A stretch of 64,000 nt of DNA from Fidelibacterota bacterium UBA6531 (GCA_002436185.1 DJKX01000049.1:28734-92733), one strand, 5' to 3'; positions 45,287 to 55,500 are shown, numbered from the stretch's first letter. Notes: generated by a model from the sequence alone, not told the origin. Numbers and translations are program-made.

Positions 45287-48049
45287 GTGGTTAACAAACG
45301 TATATTAAAAAATAGTATTTGTGGTGTCTTTCTATCCACTCTCCTGCTTGGAACCGAACTTAAGATAAATTATAATCTGGATGTCTATTTCCATCCTCGG
45401 ACGGACCAAACATCCGGATTTATAGAGGGAGTCAATCATGTGCGCATTGTTAATAATTCTCATACAGAACTAAAAGAATTATATTTTCATAACGCCGGAA
45501 ACCATGATCCAAAACATGCTCCTTTATCTGAAATATCATCAATACGTTGTTCTCATGGCGGTAAAGTTTCAGGGCAGGATAGCCTGGTGCTAATAATTGG
45601 TCTGTTTCCTCCTGTTCAGGCTGGAGAAACAGTCATTGTTGATATCCCTTTTAAGACGTATTTCACGTCATCAGGGAACCCAAGTCTACCCGCTTATGGC
45701 TCCCGGAAAGATACTGTTACATACAATGCTATTCATTACTACCCTGTACTTGAATATTTTTATAGTGATGGATGGCATCCTGATGAATATGGAAAGACTA
45801 TAAAACCTCATTCTAATTTTGCAAAATATGAAATGGACTTAACTGTCCCAACGGACTTCTTAGTAGGGATATCGAGCAGTATATCAAAACAGATTGAATT
45901 AGAAACAGGGCATACCAAATATAAGATCAAAGATAATCATACACTATCAAGTAGCGCAGTTTTTATTAAGGGAATGCAAAAATATCCATTAAATATAAGT
46001 GGTATCCAGATAGAAATCATTGCACAAAAATCGCAGGAAAAACACGTTAAGAATCTTCAAGCTCGTTTGGAAAAATTAATTCCTTTTTATGAAAAACAGT
46101 TTGGAAATGCATTAATGGATAAATTGGTTATCAGCAGTGGATATTCTATTGGATCAAGAGCTATTACAAAAAGCAATTATATTATTTTTCAAGATAAAAT
46201 TGACAATGGCCATGTATTTGATCATGAATTAGCACATCAATGGTTTGGTTTTTCAATTCAAGCTGATGCATATGCAGAAAACTGGTTAAACGAATCTCTT
46301 GCTGAATATGCAAGTTGGCTATTTGAACGATCTCAAAAAGTAAAACCTGACCCTTTTACATTTACTAAACCTATCCCAGACTTGAATATATGGCCCGAGA
46401 TTAAAGCCATGGATATGGAAGATTGGACACAGTTTTTGCTGGATGTCATTGGTGAAAAATCACTTCCACCTATTTATCGCCCTGGAAAGCAAACCAATTG
46501 GGAAAACGCTGCAAATATATATAGTAAATATATTGTCGGCAGTCATGCTTTGCAGATGCTGCAGGCATCCGAAGGCGATTCTGTAATGCAAATCATTATG
46601 ATGGATTATTCTATGTTGTTTAGAGGAAAAACAGCAAATACTGAAGATTTCATTAATATAATTAAAAAACATACAGACGATAAAATAGCAGATAATTTTA
46701 GATTAGCTCTTACAACAAATCTACAACTCGATTTTAAGATTGAAGATGTTACAAGTCAGTATAAAATTAACAGGTTATGGAATAATAAAATTAATACAAA
46801 ATATAATGGTAGTTGGATTTTACCGGTAGATGTATTAATTATAACTGAAAATGGGGATAGCACTTTATTACATCAGATAGATATTAATAGAAACAATACA
46901 ATTGAAATAACTACCTTATCCCAATTGGTATCAGCAGAGCTTGATCCCAATAAACTATTATTTGATGATAACCGGTTTAATAACCGCTGGCCTCGACAAA
47001 TATCATTACAGCCCAATTATGGTTTACCCCATTGGGAAACATATAAGGTATATTACCGACCGAAGTTAAAAAGGGATTGGCGCGGCAATTGGCGAACAGG
47101 AGTAAAATTTTCAGGCGGGTTGGGAATTAATCTGATGCCGATTATGCCGGCTTTTTACCAAAACCTGTTTGACTTGGAGATAACGTTTTCAATAGGTGTC
47201 CCAGAATATAATTGGGGCGGAAAAGTCAGTTATAAAACTCCTTTGAAATCTACAGTCAACACCTATTGGGAGTTGGAAACCGGTTATGAATATCCAAAAA
47301 AATGGACAAAAATTGCATTTAATAATTATCTAGGTGAGCCAAAATATTTAGCAGTACATGGTGAATCATCTTATTCCCGATTAACAACAACATTTTCTAA
47401 CACTGAATATATTTCGTCAGATTCCAGCGATTGGTGGCCGGCTGGCCGGAATATTAAATTGAAAGAAAAATGGTCAATTTTTTCTTATACAACTGATCAG
47501 CGATATCTTTTGGAAGTTTACTTTCTTGGTGGTTTTCAGGAAGAAGTATCATTTTATAATTTTGGAATTTCTGCAGATGTAGAAACACATAAAATAGAAG
47601 GTTTTATTATTCGTTTTCATAGTGAAGCCGGTTTTGTTTGGGATGAACGCGGGGGGAACGAACTTTCTTATAGATTATTGTATATCCCAAAAATCTGGCA
47701 ACAACGTGAAGGTCAAATCCCCCTTTTTCGCGGTGTTTCAATTATTGAAAAAGAATGGCAAAATAATATTTTCAGCAACGGGATAAGCATTGGCTGGGAA
47801 ACGAAAACGGTAGCATGGCCCATGGTGTTTATCGATGGAGCCGTCGTTAGTAATGAGCAAGGAACATTGCTGGATCGAATGGATTATTTGAATAATAGTG
47901 GTTCTGTTTATTTGACAGCCGGTGTTGGCCTTGAGTCTCAAACAATGATGGAAATTGGATTATATTTTCCTATTTGGGTTTCTCATCCCATTAGAGGTGA
48001 AGATAATTTTGCTTTGAGAATGCTAATGCAATGGGGTTTTTATTTTTAA
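45287..48049 (+). CDS. M1-family metallopeptidase with probable C-terminal outer-membrane beta-barrel
   Basis: A 920-residue exported protein. GTG at 45287 gives a signal peptide (NSICGVFLSTLLLG). Residues about 25-500 resemble M1 aminopeptidases: zinc site H313-E-L-A-H317 and E336 after 18 residues (HExxH-x18-E). The usual GAMEN exopeptidase box is not seen; SIGSRAITKSN lies at that place. From about residue 590 the chain turns into alternating strands rich in Trp, Tyr and Gly (WRTGVKFSGGLGINLMP, VSYKTPLKSTVNTYWELETG) and ends in WGFYF, a terminal aromatic as in outer-membrane barrels. So the peptidase may be held at the outer membrane by its own barrel. Confidence 0.8.
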   Translation: MVNKRILKNSICGVFLSTLLLGTELKINYNLDVYFHPRTDQTSGFIEGVNHVRIVNNSHTELKELYFHNAGNHDPKHAPLSEISSIRCSHGGKVSGQDSLVLIIGLFPPVQAGETVIVDIPFKTYFTSSGNPSLPAYGSRKDTVTYNAIHYYPVLEYFYSDGWHPDEYGKTIKPHSNFAKYEMDLTVPTDFLVGISSSISKQIELETGHTKYKIKDNHTLSSSAVFIKGMQKYPLNISGIQIEIIAQKSQEKHVKNLQARLEKLIPFYEKQFGNALMDKLVISSGYSIGSRAITKSNYIIFQDKIDNGHVFDHELAHQWFGFSIQADAYAENWLNESLAEYASWLFERSQKVKPDPFTFTKPIPDLNIWPEIKAMDMEDWTQFLLDVIGEKSLPPIYRPGKQTNWENAANIYSKYIVGSHALQMLQASEGDSVMQIIMMDYSMLFRGKTANTEDFINIIKKHTDDKIADNFRLALTTNLQLDFKIEDVTSQYKINRLWNNKINTKYNGSWILPVDVLIITENGDSTLLHQIDINRNNTIEITTLSQLVSAELDPNKLLFDDNRFNNRWPRQISLQPNYGLPHWETYKVYYRPKLKRDWRGNWRTGVKFSGGLGINLMPIMPAFYQNLFDLEITFSIGVPEYNWGGKVSYKTPLKSTVNTYWELETGYEYPKKWTKIAFNNYLGEPKYLAVHGESSYSRLTTTFSNTEYISSDSSDWWPAGRNIKLKEKWSIFSYTTDQRYLLEVYFLGGFQEEVSFYNFGISADVETHKIEGFIIRFHSEAGFVWDERGGNELSYRLLYIPKIWQQREGQIPLFRGVSIIEKEWQNNIFSNGISIGWETKTVAWPMVFIDGAVVSNEQGTLLDRMDYLNNSGSVYLTAGVGLESQTMMEIGLYFPIWVSHPIRGEDNFALRMLMQWGFYF

Positions 48050-48171
48050 ATAGTGTAATTATTTATTATTTAAAGAGATAAGGATTATAATTAGTAAAAA
48101 TATTAGACAAATCTTTCTTTCTAGTAAAATATTTCAGCGATAAGTTCTTTAAGTAAAAATAGGTTGTAGAT

Positions 48172-48648
48172 ATGTTTGACAAAAAAGATATTAAAATTTT
48201 AGAAATCCTACAAGTAGATGGTCGTTCAACAGCTAGCGATATTGCTAAAGAAGTAAACCTGTCTATTCCTGCGGTGGGAGAACGGATCAAAAAATTAACT
48301 GAAAAGGGACTTATAAAACAATTTTCAGCTATTTTGGATCATAAAAATATTGGCCTTGACCTAACAGCCTTTGTTTTTATTATTAGTGAGCATTCTGATC
48401 ATTACAATGAATTTGTAAAGAAAGCCAAAGAAACAAAAGCAATTTTGGAGTGCCATTCTATTACAGGGGGTGGATCGCATATTTTAAAAGTACGTGTGAA
48501 AAATTCACAAACTTTGGAAGATTTTTTATATGAAATTCAAAATTGGCCTGGTGTGTCGCGAACGCAGTCAAACGTAGTGCTCTCAACATATAAAGAAACT
48601 ACGAATGACGACTTAACAACATTAAAAGAATTACACAATATTACTTAA
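48172..48648 (+). CDS. Lrp/AsnC family transcriptional regulator
   Basis: A 158-residue regulator: N-terminal winged HTH (KDIKILEILQVDGRSTASDIA, then NLSIPAVGERIKKLTEKGLI, residues 5-50) and a RAM/AsnC ligand domain with AILECHSITGGGSHILKVRV and FLYEIQNWPGVSRTQSNVVL. Members sense amino acids. It lies directly upstream of gltB, whose E. coli counterpart is Lrp-controlled, so it may govern this nitrogen block; that is inference. Terminator-like hairpins follow it. Confidence 0.93.
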   Translation: MFDKKDIKILEILQVDGRSTASDIAKEVNLSIPAVGERIKKLTEKGLIKQFSAILDHKNIGLDLTAFVFIISEHSDHYNEFVKKAKETKAILECHSITGGGSHILKVRVKNSQTLEDFLYEIQNWPGVSRTQSNVVLSTYKETTNDDLTTLKELHNIT

Positions 48649-48752
48649 TTAATAAAGATTATTGAATTATACCTTTTCAAGGTTTAATATTTGCAGGGTA
48701 AAAATGCAGGTGCAATAAGAAATCTCGACCTTTAGAAATAAATTTAGCAGGT

Positions 48753-48784
48753 ATTAAGGGCCTAATACGCCTTAATTTTTTATA
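48753..48784 (+). terminator. Terminator-like hairpin in the lrp-gltB gap
   Basis: ATTAAGG (48753-48759) pairs perfectly with CCTTAAT (48770-48776) around ten bases, and the stem runs into a T-rich tail. It lies about 105 bases after the lrp-type stop and 74 bases before the gltB start. It may end the regulator transcript or terminate early in a gltB leader. Confidence 0.55.
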
Positions 48785-48794
48785 GTTCTTTTTT

Positions 48795-48832
48795 TTACCC
48801 CAACAACATTGTTGGGGTAATTATTTTCCCCC
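48795..48832 (+). promoter_or_regulatory. Strong hairpin with a competing alternative pairing upstream of gltB
   Basis: TTACCCCAACAA (48795-48806) and TTGTTGGGGTAA (48809-48820) are perfectly complementary. The GGGG at 48814-48817 can instead pair with CCCCC at 48828-48832, so two exclusive folds are possible, as in attenuators. The second fold lies 26 bases before the gltB start. No known riboswitch consensus is recognised. Confidence 0.45.
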
Positions 48833-48857
48833 AAAATCCAAATAAGAAGAATTTCTT

Positions 48858-51800
48858 TTGAAAAAAATCAGAAACATATATCCTTTATTTAATAAAGATT
48901 CGTTCCATGATGCTTGTGGGACAGGATTTATTGTAACGCTTTCCGGTAAACCGGAAAGCAGGGTTCTTCCCTTAGCTATTAAAGGATTACAACGATTGGC
49001 TCATAGGGGGGCAATATCTGCTGATAAGGAGACAGGGGATGGCGCAGGTATACTTACGGATATTCCTAAACCATTTTTCCGCGAAATTCTACAGAAAGAG
49101 TTAGGAATAAAAATACCACTGCGGAAGAAGTTTTCCGTCGGAATGGCGTTTACCACTCCCCGGGAAATTACTTGGTTGAAAAACACTGTAAAAGCACATG
49201 CAAAACCTCGCGGATTTACTGTTATTGCTTTTAGGAACGTAAAAGTGAATTCAAATGTAATAGGACAATTTGCCCAGTCCAAGCAACCATTAATCGTGCA
49301 ATTTTTCTTGTCTGAAAGTAGAAAAAGTAATCGACCCATTGAAGCTAGATTGTATTTACTCAGAAAAGAACTGGAAAAAGATTTTATTAATCAGAAAAAG
49401 AAAACCTATATCTGCTCATTGTCTTCAGAAACCATAGTGTATAAAGGGTTGATGACATCTGCTCAACTAGATCACTTTTACCAGGATTTAACACATGAAA
49501 AATATGTGGTTAAACTCGCGGTGTTCCACGAAAGGTTTTCTACTAATACTCAATCAACGTGGTCTATGGCACAACCATTTAGAATGATTGCTCATAATGG
49601 TGAAATAAATACAATAAAAGGAAATCGCCTGTGGACGAAAGCCCGTGAAAGGGTGATTCAATCTAGATTTTGGAAAGATGACTTGGAATTATTGAAACCA
49701 ATTACCAATAATAAGGGGAGCGATTCGGAAAGCTTCGATCATGTGTTGGAATTTTTGGTAAGAAGCGGTCGAAGCCTATTCAGCAGTATGATGATGATGA
49801 TTCCCGATCCATATGAATACGATCAATTCATTCCAAAAAACTTGAAAGATTTTTATATATATAATGAAAATTTTATGGAACCCTGGGATGGCCCAGCTGC
49901 CATGATATTTACCGATGGGGATTATGTTGCTGCCAAAATGGACCGCAACGGTCTACGACCATTGCGGTATACAATTACAAAAGATGATTTGGTAATTATG
50001 GCTTCAGAAGCAGGGATTATTGATGTGGCTCATAAAAATCTTGATGTACACCACCATATGAGAGCTGGTGAAATATTTGCCGTATCCTTAAAAGGAAAAG
50101 GTATATTACATAACCACAACTTGAAAAGAATTGTAGCTGGAGAAAATTCATTTTCTGATTCATTGGGGAAATATCTATCTGCTATATCAAGAAAATCTTC
50201 TAAAAAAGAATTTGAACAATTTGGGTTACCTAATGAAGGTTTTGATAAACGATTAAGGATAGCCTTTGGTTGGACCAAAGAAGACCTAACCCGCTACTTA
50301 ATACCTATGGCAGAAAGCGGAAGAGAACCCATTGGCTCAATGGGAGATGACGCACCTTCGGCAGTTATATCCAAACAAGACCGCCGTTTTTATGATTACT
50401 TTAAACAGTCATTTGCACAGGTAACCAACCCCCCCATCGATTCCATCAGGGAAAGAGGCGTTATGGCGCTTTTTAAATATCTTGGGTCAGAAAACAATTT
50501 ATTGGATACAAAACCAACATTTAGCGGGGCAGTACGTATTGAAAGCCCCATATTGTCTCCAAATGACGTTCAAAAATTATATAGCTTAAAGAAAAAATAT
50601 CCCTATAAACGAATATATTGTCATTGTGAAATAAACAATAGTTGTGATAAACGTATTTCTAAAATAAAAAAACAATCAAGAGAAGCAATTGAAAATGGAG
50701 CAAAAATAATATTTTTGACAGATGAAAATTTGCAAGAAGGACTTTTACCCTTACCGATGCCATTGGTTGTTTCTACAGTACATCATTATCTCGTTAAAAA
50801 TAAATTAAGAAGTCGTGTTTCGCTGATTTGTTTATCTGGAAATTTAGTTGAAGATCATCATGTGGCCGTGTTGATAGGGTTGGGAGCAAGTGCGGTTTAC
50901 CCTTATATGGCCTATGAGTTAATTAGAGAACATTTTTCTGATGATGATCAATGGACCGGGAAAATGGGAAATTACCGTTATGCTCTTGAAAAAGGCTTGC
51001 TCAAGATCATGGCGAAAATGGGGATATCAACCATTAGTAGTTATCACGGCAGTATGTTGTTTCATGCCGTTGGCTTATCCGGTGGATTTCTTAAAAAGCA
51101 TTTTCCATCCATTCAAGGAAATATCGGTGGAATAGATTTAGATCATATAATAAAGGTACAAAAAAACAGACATTATGCTGCCTTCGAGAATAAACAGCCG
51201 GAGTTGGTTGAAAGAGGGTTTTTCAGATTTCGCAAGGGAGGAGAATCACGAGGGTTTTCCCCCGAAGGATTCAAAACTATTCAAAAGGCTGCAAATAATA
51301 AAATTAAAAAGAATGTGGAAACATCTGATGTGGTTTACATACGCGATTTTTTTCAATATATTAGTAAGCGCGATCCTATATCTGTTGAATTAATAGAACC
51401 CTTGGAAAATATTCTCAAACGCTTTGGGTCTGGCGCTATGTCGCTTGGAGCAATTTCTGAAACGGTGCATAGAGAGATCGCCCGCGGAATGGCTTTAACT
51501 GGGGGTCGGAGTAATACAGGTGAAGGTGGAGAACTTGATGATAGATACAGTCGCACAAATCCTGATAAACATGTGAATTCATATATTAAACAAATTGCAA
51601 GCGGTCGGTTTGGGGTTTCTGTTGAATACCTTGCTGCCGCCAAAGAAATTCAAATTAAAATGGCTCAGGGGGCTAAGCCCGGGGAAGGGGGACAATTGCC
51701 GGGGCATAAAGTTACAGCACAAATAGCTCATTCAAGATCATCAACGCCCGGAGTCCCTCTTATTTCTCCCCCACCCCATCATGATATTTATAGTATTGAA

Positions 51801-53333
51801 GATATCAAACAACTCATTTATGATCTAAAAGAAGTTAATCCGAGAGCTCAAATATCGGTAAAGCTTGTAGCTCAGCCGGGGGTGGGAACAGTTGCGTCTG
51901 GGGTGGTTAAAGCTGGAGCCGATATTATATTAATTTCAGGCGGAGACGGGGGAACAGGTGCGAGTCCGCTTGGATCTTTAAAACATACTGGATTGCCTTG
52001 GGAACTCGGATTAGCAGAAACACACCAAACGTTGGTTGCAAACAAGCTTCGTGATCAAGTGACGTTGCGCGTGGATGGAGGAATTAAAAAAGCATCCGAT
52101 ATAATTGTAGCAGCTATACTGGGAGCCGAAGAATATGATTTTGGAACAGCAATTTTAATTGCTTTGGGGTGCGTTATGGCGCGGCAATGCCACCTAAACA
52201 CTTGTCCAGCAGGTATTGCTACGCAAGATCCAAAGTATATGAATAAATATAAAGGAAAGGCAAATAACATAAAAAAATACCTTTTAAATATAGGAGAAGA
52301 AGTACAAAAAGAATTAGCAACCCTGGGCTTTGGAAATATACAGTCGTTGATTGGAAGGACTGATTTATTATCAGTTAATACTATGTTCAAAAAATATGTA
52401 CGTACCAGGGGTCTGGATTTTTCATATATTTTTAATCCCGATGCTAAAAAGGGATTACCTGTTGTTTCTTCGGCAAAAGTCAAGTTCCAAAGTATGCAGA
52501 ACACCACATGCCTTGATGAAGAAATTATTAATGAAGTACGGGGAGCAATTTTAACCCATGGTCATGCTGTAGTAGCAAAAATTGTCAATAATACACAGCG
52601 TTCTATTGGTACACGTCTATCAGGAGAAATTGCATTCCTTTATGGAAAAGGGAATTTTAATGGCGATATACAAGTACAAATGTCTGGTACCGCTGGACAA
52701 AGTTTTGGAGCCTATCTTGCCAACGGTGTAGAGTTAAGATTAAGAGGTATTGCAAACGATTATGTTGGAAAAGGATTATCCGGGGGGATTATTTCTATCC
52801 GTATGCCCGGGGTGGTAAGACGTAAAAAAAAGGAGCATACATTAATCGGGAATGTTGCCCTCTATGGGGCAACAGGGGGAACTCTTTTTGTTGCAGGTAG
52901 AGGTGGCGAAAGATTTGCTGTAAGAAATAGCGGAGCTTCAGCGGTAATTGAAGGAATTGGAAACCATGGGTGTGAATATATGACACGGGGGACAGTTGTT
53001 GTACTGGGAGAAATTGGACATAATTTTGGAGCAGGAATGACCGGGGGGCAGGCTTTTATTTATTCTAAAAACAACCCTGTTACATACCGCCTAAATAAAG
53101 AGTTTGTCAAAGAAAAAGAGTTATCCCTAAGTGACGAACACCTTATCCAGCGATTACTAAAAAATCACATTTTTCATACAGATTCAATTATAGCTGAACG
53201 CATTTTATCTAACTGGATCAATCAAAAGAAATTTTTCAAATGTATTGTTTCCATTGCCCAGGAAATAATGGATTTCCAGGATATTTATGACCTGCAGGCC
53301 GCCGACAGACTGGGGGTCGTACTTAATGAATAG
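48858..53333 (+). CDS. gltB: Glutamate synthase large subunit
   Basis: A 1491-residue enzyme of normal size. The glutaminase nucleophile is Cys20 (HDACGTGFIVTL) after a 19-residue propeptide, as in class II amidotransferases. TGDGAGI and RNGLRPLRYTI follow. The FMN domain has LAAAKEIQIKMAQGAKPGEG and the 3Fe-4S ligands GCVMARQCHLNTCPAG (about 1104-1115). The C-terminal GXGXG repeats include GTAGQSFGAYLANG. TTG at 48858 is the start. It forms glutamate from 2-oxoglutarate and glutamine. No gltD follows, so the electron-donor subunit is elsewhere or ferredoxin is used. Confidence 0.96.
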   Translation: MKKIRNIYPLFNKDSFHDACGTGFIVTLSGKPESRVLPLAIKGLQRLAHRGAISADKETGDGAGILTDIPKPFFREILQKELGIKIPLRKKFSVGMAFTTPREITWLKNTVKAHAKPRGFTVIAFRNVKVNSNVIGQFAQSKQPLIVQFFLSESRKSNRPIEARLYLLRKELEKDFINQKKKTYICSLSSETIVYKGLMTSAQLDHFYQDLTHEKYVVKLAVFHERFSTNTQSTWSMAQPFRMIAHNGEINTIKGNRLWTKARERVIQSRFWKDDLELLKPITNNKGSDSESFDHVLEFLVRSGRSLFSSMMMMIPDPYEYDQFIPKNLKDFYIYNENFMEPWDGPAAMIFTDGDYVAAKMDRNGLRPLRYTITKDDLVIMASEAGIIDVAHKNLDVHHHMRAGEIFAVSLKGKGILHNHNLKRIVAGENSFSDSLGKYLSAISRKSSKKEFEQFGLPNEGFDKRLRIAFGWTKEDLTRYLIPMAESGREPIGSMGDDAPSAVISKQDRRFYDYFKQSFAQVTNPPIDSIRERGVMALFKYLGSENNLLDTKPTFSGAVRIESPILSPNDVQKLYSLKKKYPYKRIYCHCEINNSCDKRISKIKKQSREAIENGAKIIFLTDENLQEGLLPLPMPLVVSTVHHYLVKNKLRSRVSLICLSGNLVEDHHVAVLIGLGASAVYPYMAYELIREHFSDDDQWTGKMGNYRYALEKGLLKIMAKMGISTISSYHGSMLFHAVGLSGGFLKKHFPSIQGNIGGIDLDHIIKVQKNRHYAAFENKQPELVERGFFRFRKGGESRGFSPEGFKTIQKAANNKIKKNVETSDVVYIRDFFQYISKRDPISVELIEPLENILKRFGSGAMSLGAISETVHREIARGMALTGGRSNTGEGGELDDRYSRTNPDKHVNSYIKQIASGRFGVSVEYLAAAKEIQIKMAQGAKPGEGGQLPGHKVTAQIAHSRSSTPGVPLISPPPHHDIYSIEDIKQLIYDLKEVNPRAQISVKLVAQPGVGTVASGVVKAGADIILISGGDGGTGASPLGSLKHTGLPWELGLAETHQTLVANKLRDQVTLRVDGGIKKASDIIVAAILGAEEYDFGTAILIALGCVMARQCHLNTCPAGIATQDPKYMNKYKGKANNIKKYLLNIGEEVQKELATLGFGNIQSLIGRTDLLSVNTMFKKYVRTRGLDFSYIFNPDAKKGLPVVSSAKVKFQSMQNTTCLDEEIINEVRGAILTHGHAVVAKIVNNTQRSIGTRLSGEIAFLYGKGNFNGDIQVQMSGTAGQSFGAYLANGVELRLRGIANDYVGKGLSGGIISIRMPGVVRRKKKEHTLIGNVALYGATGGTLFVAGRGGERFAVRNSGASAVIEGIGNHGCEYMTRGTVVVLGEIGHNFGAGMTGGQAFIYSKNNPVTYRLNKEFVKEKELSLSDEHLIQRLLKNHIFHTDSIIAERILSNWINQKKFFKCIVSIAQEIMDFQDIYDLQAADRLGVVLNE

Positions 53334-53346
53334 TTTTTTTCAAAAA

Positions 53347-53366
53347 GTAAATACTTTATTATTTAC
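53347..53366 (+). terminator. Weak AT-rich hairpin after gltB
   Basis: GTAAATA (53347-53353) pairs with TATTTAC (53360-53366) around six bases, 13 bases after the gltB stop. It is all A-T except one pair and lacks a T run, so it is a weak terminator at most. The rest of the 190-base gap up to the porin gene is A/T-rich and shows no other clear element. Confidence 0.3.
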
Positions 53367-53523
53367 ATAATATTCCGTATATATCTTAATAATATTAACT
53401 ATTATATAATTAATCTTTAAAATTTTATTGTTATTTAATAATTTTACATATTAATATCTATTAAGCTATAAACTCAAAGCAGGTTAATTAACCCTACATT
53501 TTTAATAAACAAAGGAAAACAAA

Positions 53524-54177
53524 ATGAATAAAACATTTAAGATTGCATTAGTACTTATTACAATTACAGGCCTGACGACTCTATTTGCACAAGAAGATGA
53601 ATCCCCATGGGGAGTTTCGTGTGATATCTATAACAGGTATATATGGAGAGGCACCGATTTTGGCAACAATCCCTCCATCCAGCCTGGAATTACTTATACC
53701 GCTGGATCATTGACCTTGGGGGCTTGGAGTGCCTGGCAGTTTGGCGGAGAAGGCAGTGAGAATGATTTGTACGCAAGTTATTCTATTGGTGATTATTCCA
53801 TCACAATAACTGACTATTATTTTCCCGGTGCTTCACCAGGTGGCGACTTTAACGAAACTGCTTCTGATACAGGCGCACATAACATTGAACTATCTTTGGG
53901 TGGGTCTTTTAATGGCATTGGTCTAATAGCTGGCATGTTCGTTGTGGAACCTGGATTTTATGGCGCATTTGAAACTGATAAGGCACCAATGTCAAAATAT
54001 ATCAATATTTCTTATGGACCATTCATGCTAGGTTTTGGAAATGGTGGGTATACAAGCGATGGTGAGTTTGCGCCGATTGAAGTTGGTGTTTCAGCGAGTA
54101 ATGAAAAGTATAGCTGTTCCTGGATTTTAAATCCTGATGGTGGACTGGCATTTCTAGTTGTTGGATTAAGTCTATAA
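53524..54177 (+). CDS. TorF-type putative outer-membrane porin
   Basis: A 217-residue protein with a signal peptide (FKIALVLITITGLTTLFAQ). The start of the mature part, DIYNRYIWRGTDFGNNPSIQPG, is the signature of the TorF/gcw_chp porin family; later strands are short and alternating, ending in LVVGLSL. It lies 20 bases before amt, in the same direction as the nitrogen genes, so it may pass ammonium or organic nitrogen through the outer membrane. That role is inference from position. An AAAGGAAAAC site precedes its ATG. Confidence 0.85.
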   Translation: MNKTFKIALVLITITGLTTLFAQEDESPWGVSCDIYNRYIWRGTDFGNNPSIQPGITYTAGSLTLGAWSAWQFGGEGSENDLYASYSIGDYSITITDYYFPGASPGGDFNETASDTGAHNIELSLGGSFNGIGLIAGMFVVEPGFYGAFETDKAPMSKYINISYGPFMLGFGNGGYTSDGEFAPIEVGVSASNEKYSCSWILNPDGGLAFLVVGLSL

Positions 54178-54197
54178 AATAAGAAAGGGATATAAAT

Positions 54198-55490
54198 ATG
54201 AAAATCTTTAAAATTTTATTCATCACAATACTTGGTTTCAGCAGTGCTATAATCGCTGATTCTGGCGATGTGGCATTGTTTACTGTAAACAATACTTGGA
54301 TGCTGGTAGCGACAATACTTGTATTTATAATGCATTTAGGTTTTGCTACCTTGGAGTCTGGTCTAACCCGAGCAAAAAATACTGTAAATATTTTATTTAA
54401 AAATGTCAGTATCATTGCGATAGGAATTTTAACTTATGCTTTATGTGGTTTTAACCTCATGTATCCCGGTGAATTTAACGGTTTCTTCGGTTTTGCAGGT
54501 ATGGGAATAGCCTCTCCTGATGGGGCCGGCGGGTTGATTGATTATGCAGATGGTGCATACACTTATTTTACTGATTTCATTTTCCAAGCGATGTTTGCAG
54601 CTACTGCAGCCACCATTGTTTCTGGAGCAGTTGCCGAGAGAATTAAGCTTGGAAGTTTTTTGATTTTTTCTACTATTTATGTTGCCTTGATTTATCCAAT
54701 TGCAGGATCTTGGACCTGGGGGGCAGGTTGGTTAGATGCTAAAGGATTTCATGATTTTGCTGGATCTACTTTGGTACATGGTGTTGGTGGATGGGCAGCG
54801 TTGATAGGTGCATATACTCTGGGTCCGCGATTAGGAAAATATTCAAGAAATGGTAATATTAAGCCAATTATGGGACATAATATGCCACTAGCTACCATTG
54901 GAGTATTGTTATTATGGTTTGGCTGGTACGGTTTCAATGGGGGATCTGTTCTATCTGCGGATCCCGGAGGTGTTTCATTAGTTTTTGTTACAACCACATT
55001 AGCTGCTGCTGCTGGTGTCATAGGTGCCATGTTAACTTCATGGATAATTTCAAAGAAGCCTGACTTGTCCATGATCTTAAATGGATCATTGGCTGGTTTG
55101 GTGGGTATTACTGCTGGTGCAGATTGCATCAGCCCGATGAATTCAGTAATTGTAGGATTTATTGCAGGAATAATTGTCGTTATTTCTGTAATGCAATTTG
55201 ACAAAATTAAAATCGATGACCCTGTTGGAGCAATTTCGGTACACTTAGTGTGTGGTATCTGGGGCACATTAGCTGTGGGAATATTTAGCCCAGATTATCA
55301 TCTTGGAGTTCAGGCTCTTGGTGTAATTTCCTATGGTGTTTTTTGTTTAGTTGGAGCAGTAATACTATTCCAAGTAATAAAAATACTTTTAGGACTTCGC
55401 GTGTCTGAAGAAGAAGAAATAATTGGATTAGATATTGGTGAACATGATATGGAATCTTATGCTGGATTTCAAATTTTTACCGTAGAGTAG
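54198..55490 (+). CDS. amt: Ammonium transporter Amt
   Basis: A 430-residue channel with an N-terminal signal peptide (residues 1-20) and eleven membrane helices. FATLESGLTRAKNTVNILFKN (first 20) is the Amt pore entrance; the twin pore histidines lie in STLVHGVGGW (near 194) and SVHLVCGIWG (near 348). The C-terminal tail LGLRVSEEEEIIGLDIGEHD contains the conserved GLD-xx-EH motif that couples to PII. It is 10 bases upstream of the PII gene. Transport of ammonia/ammonium at the inner membrane is well supported. Confidence 0.97.
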   Translation: MKIFKILFITILGFSSAIIADSGDVALFTVNNTWMLVATILVFIMHLGFATLESGLTRAKNTVNILFKNVSIIAIGILTYALCGFNLMYPGEFNGFFGFAGMGIASPDGAGGLIDYADGAYTYFTDFIFQAMFAATAATIVSGAVAERIKLGSFLIFSTIYVALIYPIAGSWTWGAGWLDAKGFHDFAGSTLVHGVGGWAALIGAYTLGPRLGKYSRNGNIKPIMGHNMPLATIGVLLLWFGWYGFNGGSVLSADPGGVSLVFVTTTLAAAAGVIGAMLTSWIISKKPDLSMILNGSLAGLVGITAGADCISPMNSVIVGFIAGIIVVISVMQFDKIKIDDPVGAISVHLVCGIWGTLAVGIFSPDYHLGVQALGVISYGVFCLVGAVILFQVIKILLGLRVSEEEEIIGLDIGEHDMESYAGFQIFTVE

Positions 55491-55500
55491 GAGATAAAAA

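Noticed and set aside
52055..52507. 150-codon frame antisense to gltB
   Set aside because: It lies entirely within the conserved FMN and Fe-S region of gltB and is a reading-frame shadow.
54749..55267. 172-codon frame antisense to amt
   Set aside because: It mirrors the codon pattern of amt, has no start signal and shows no recognisable protein features.
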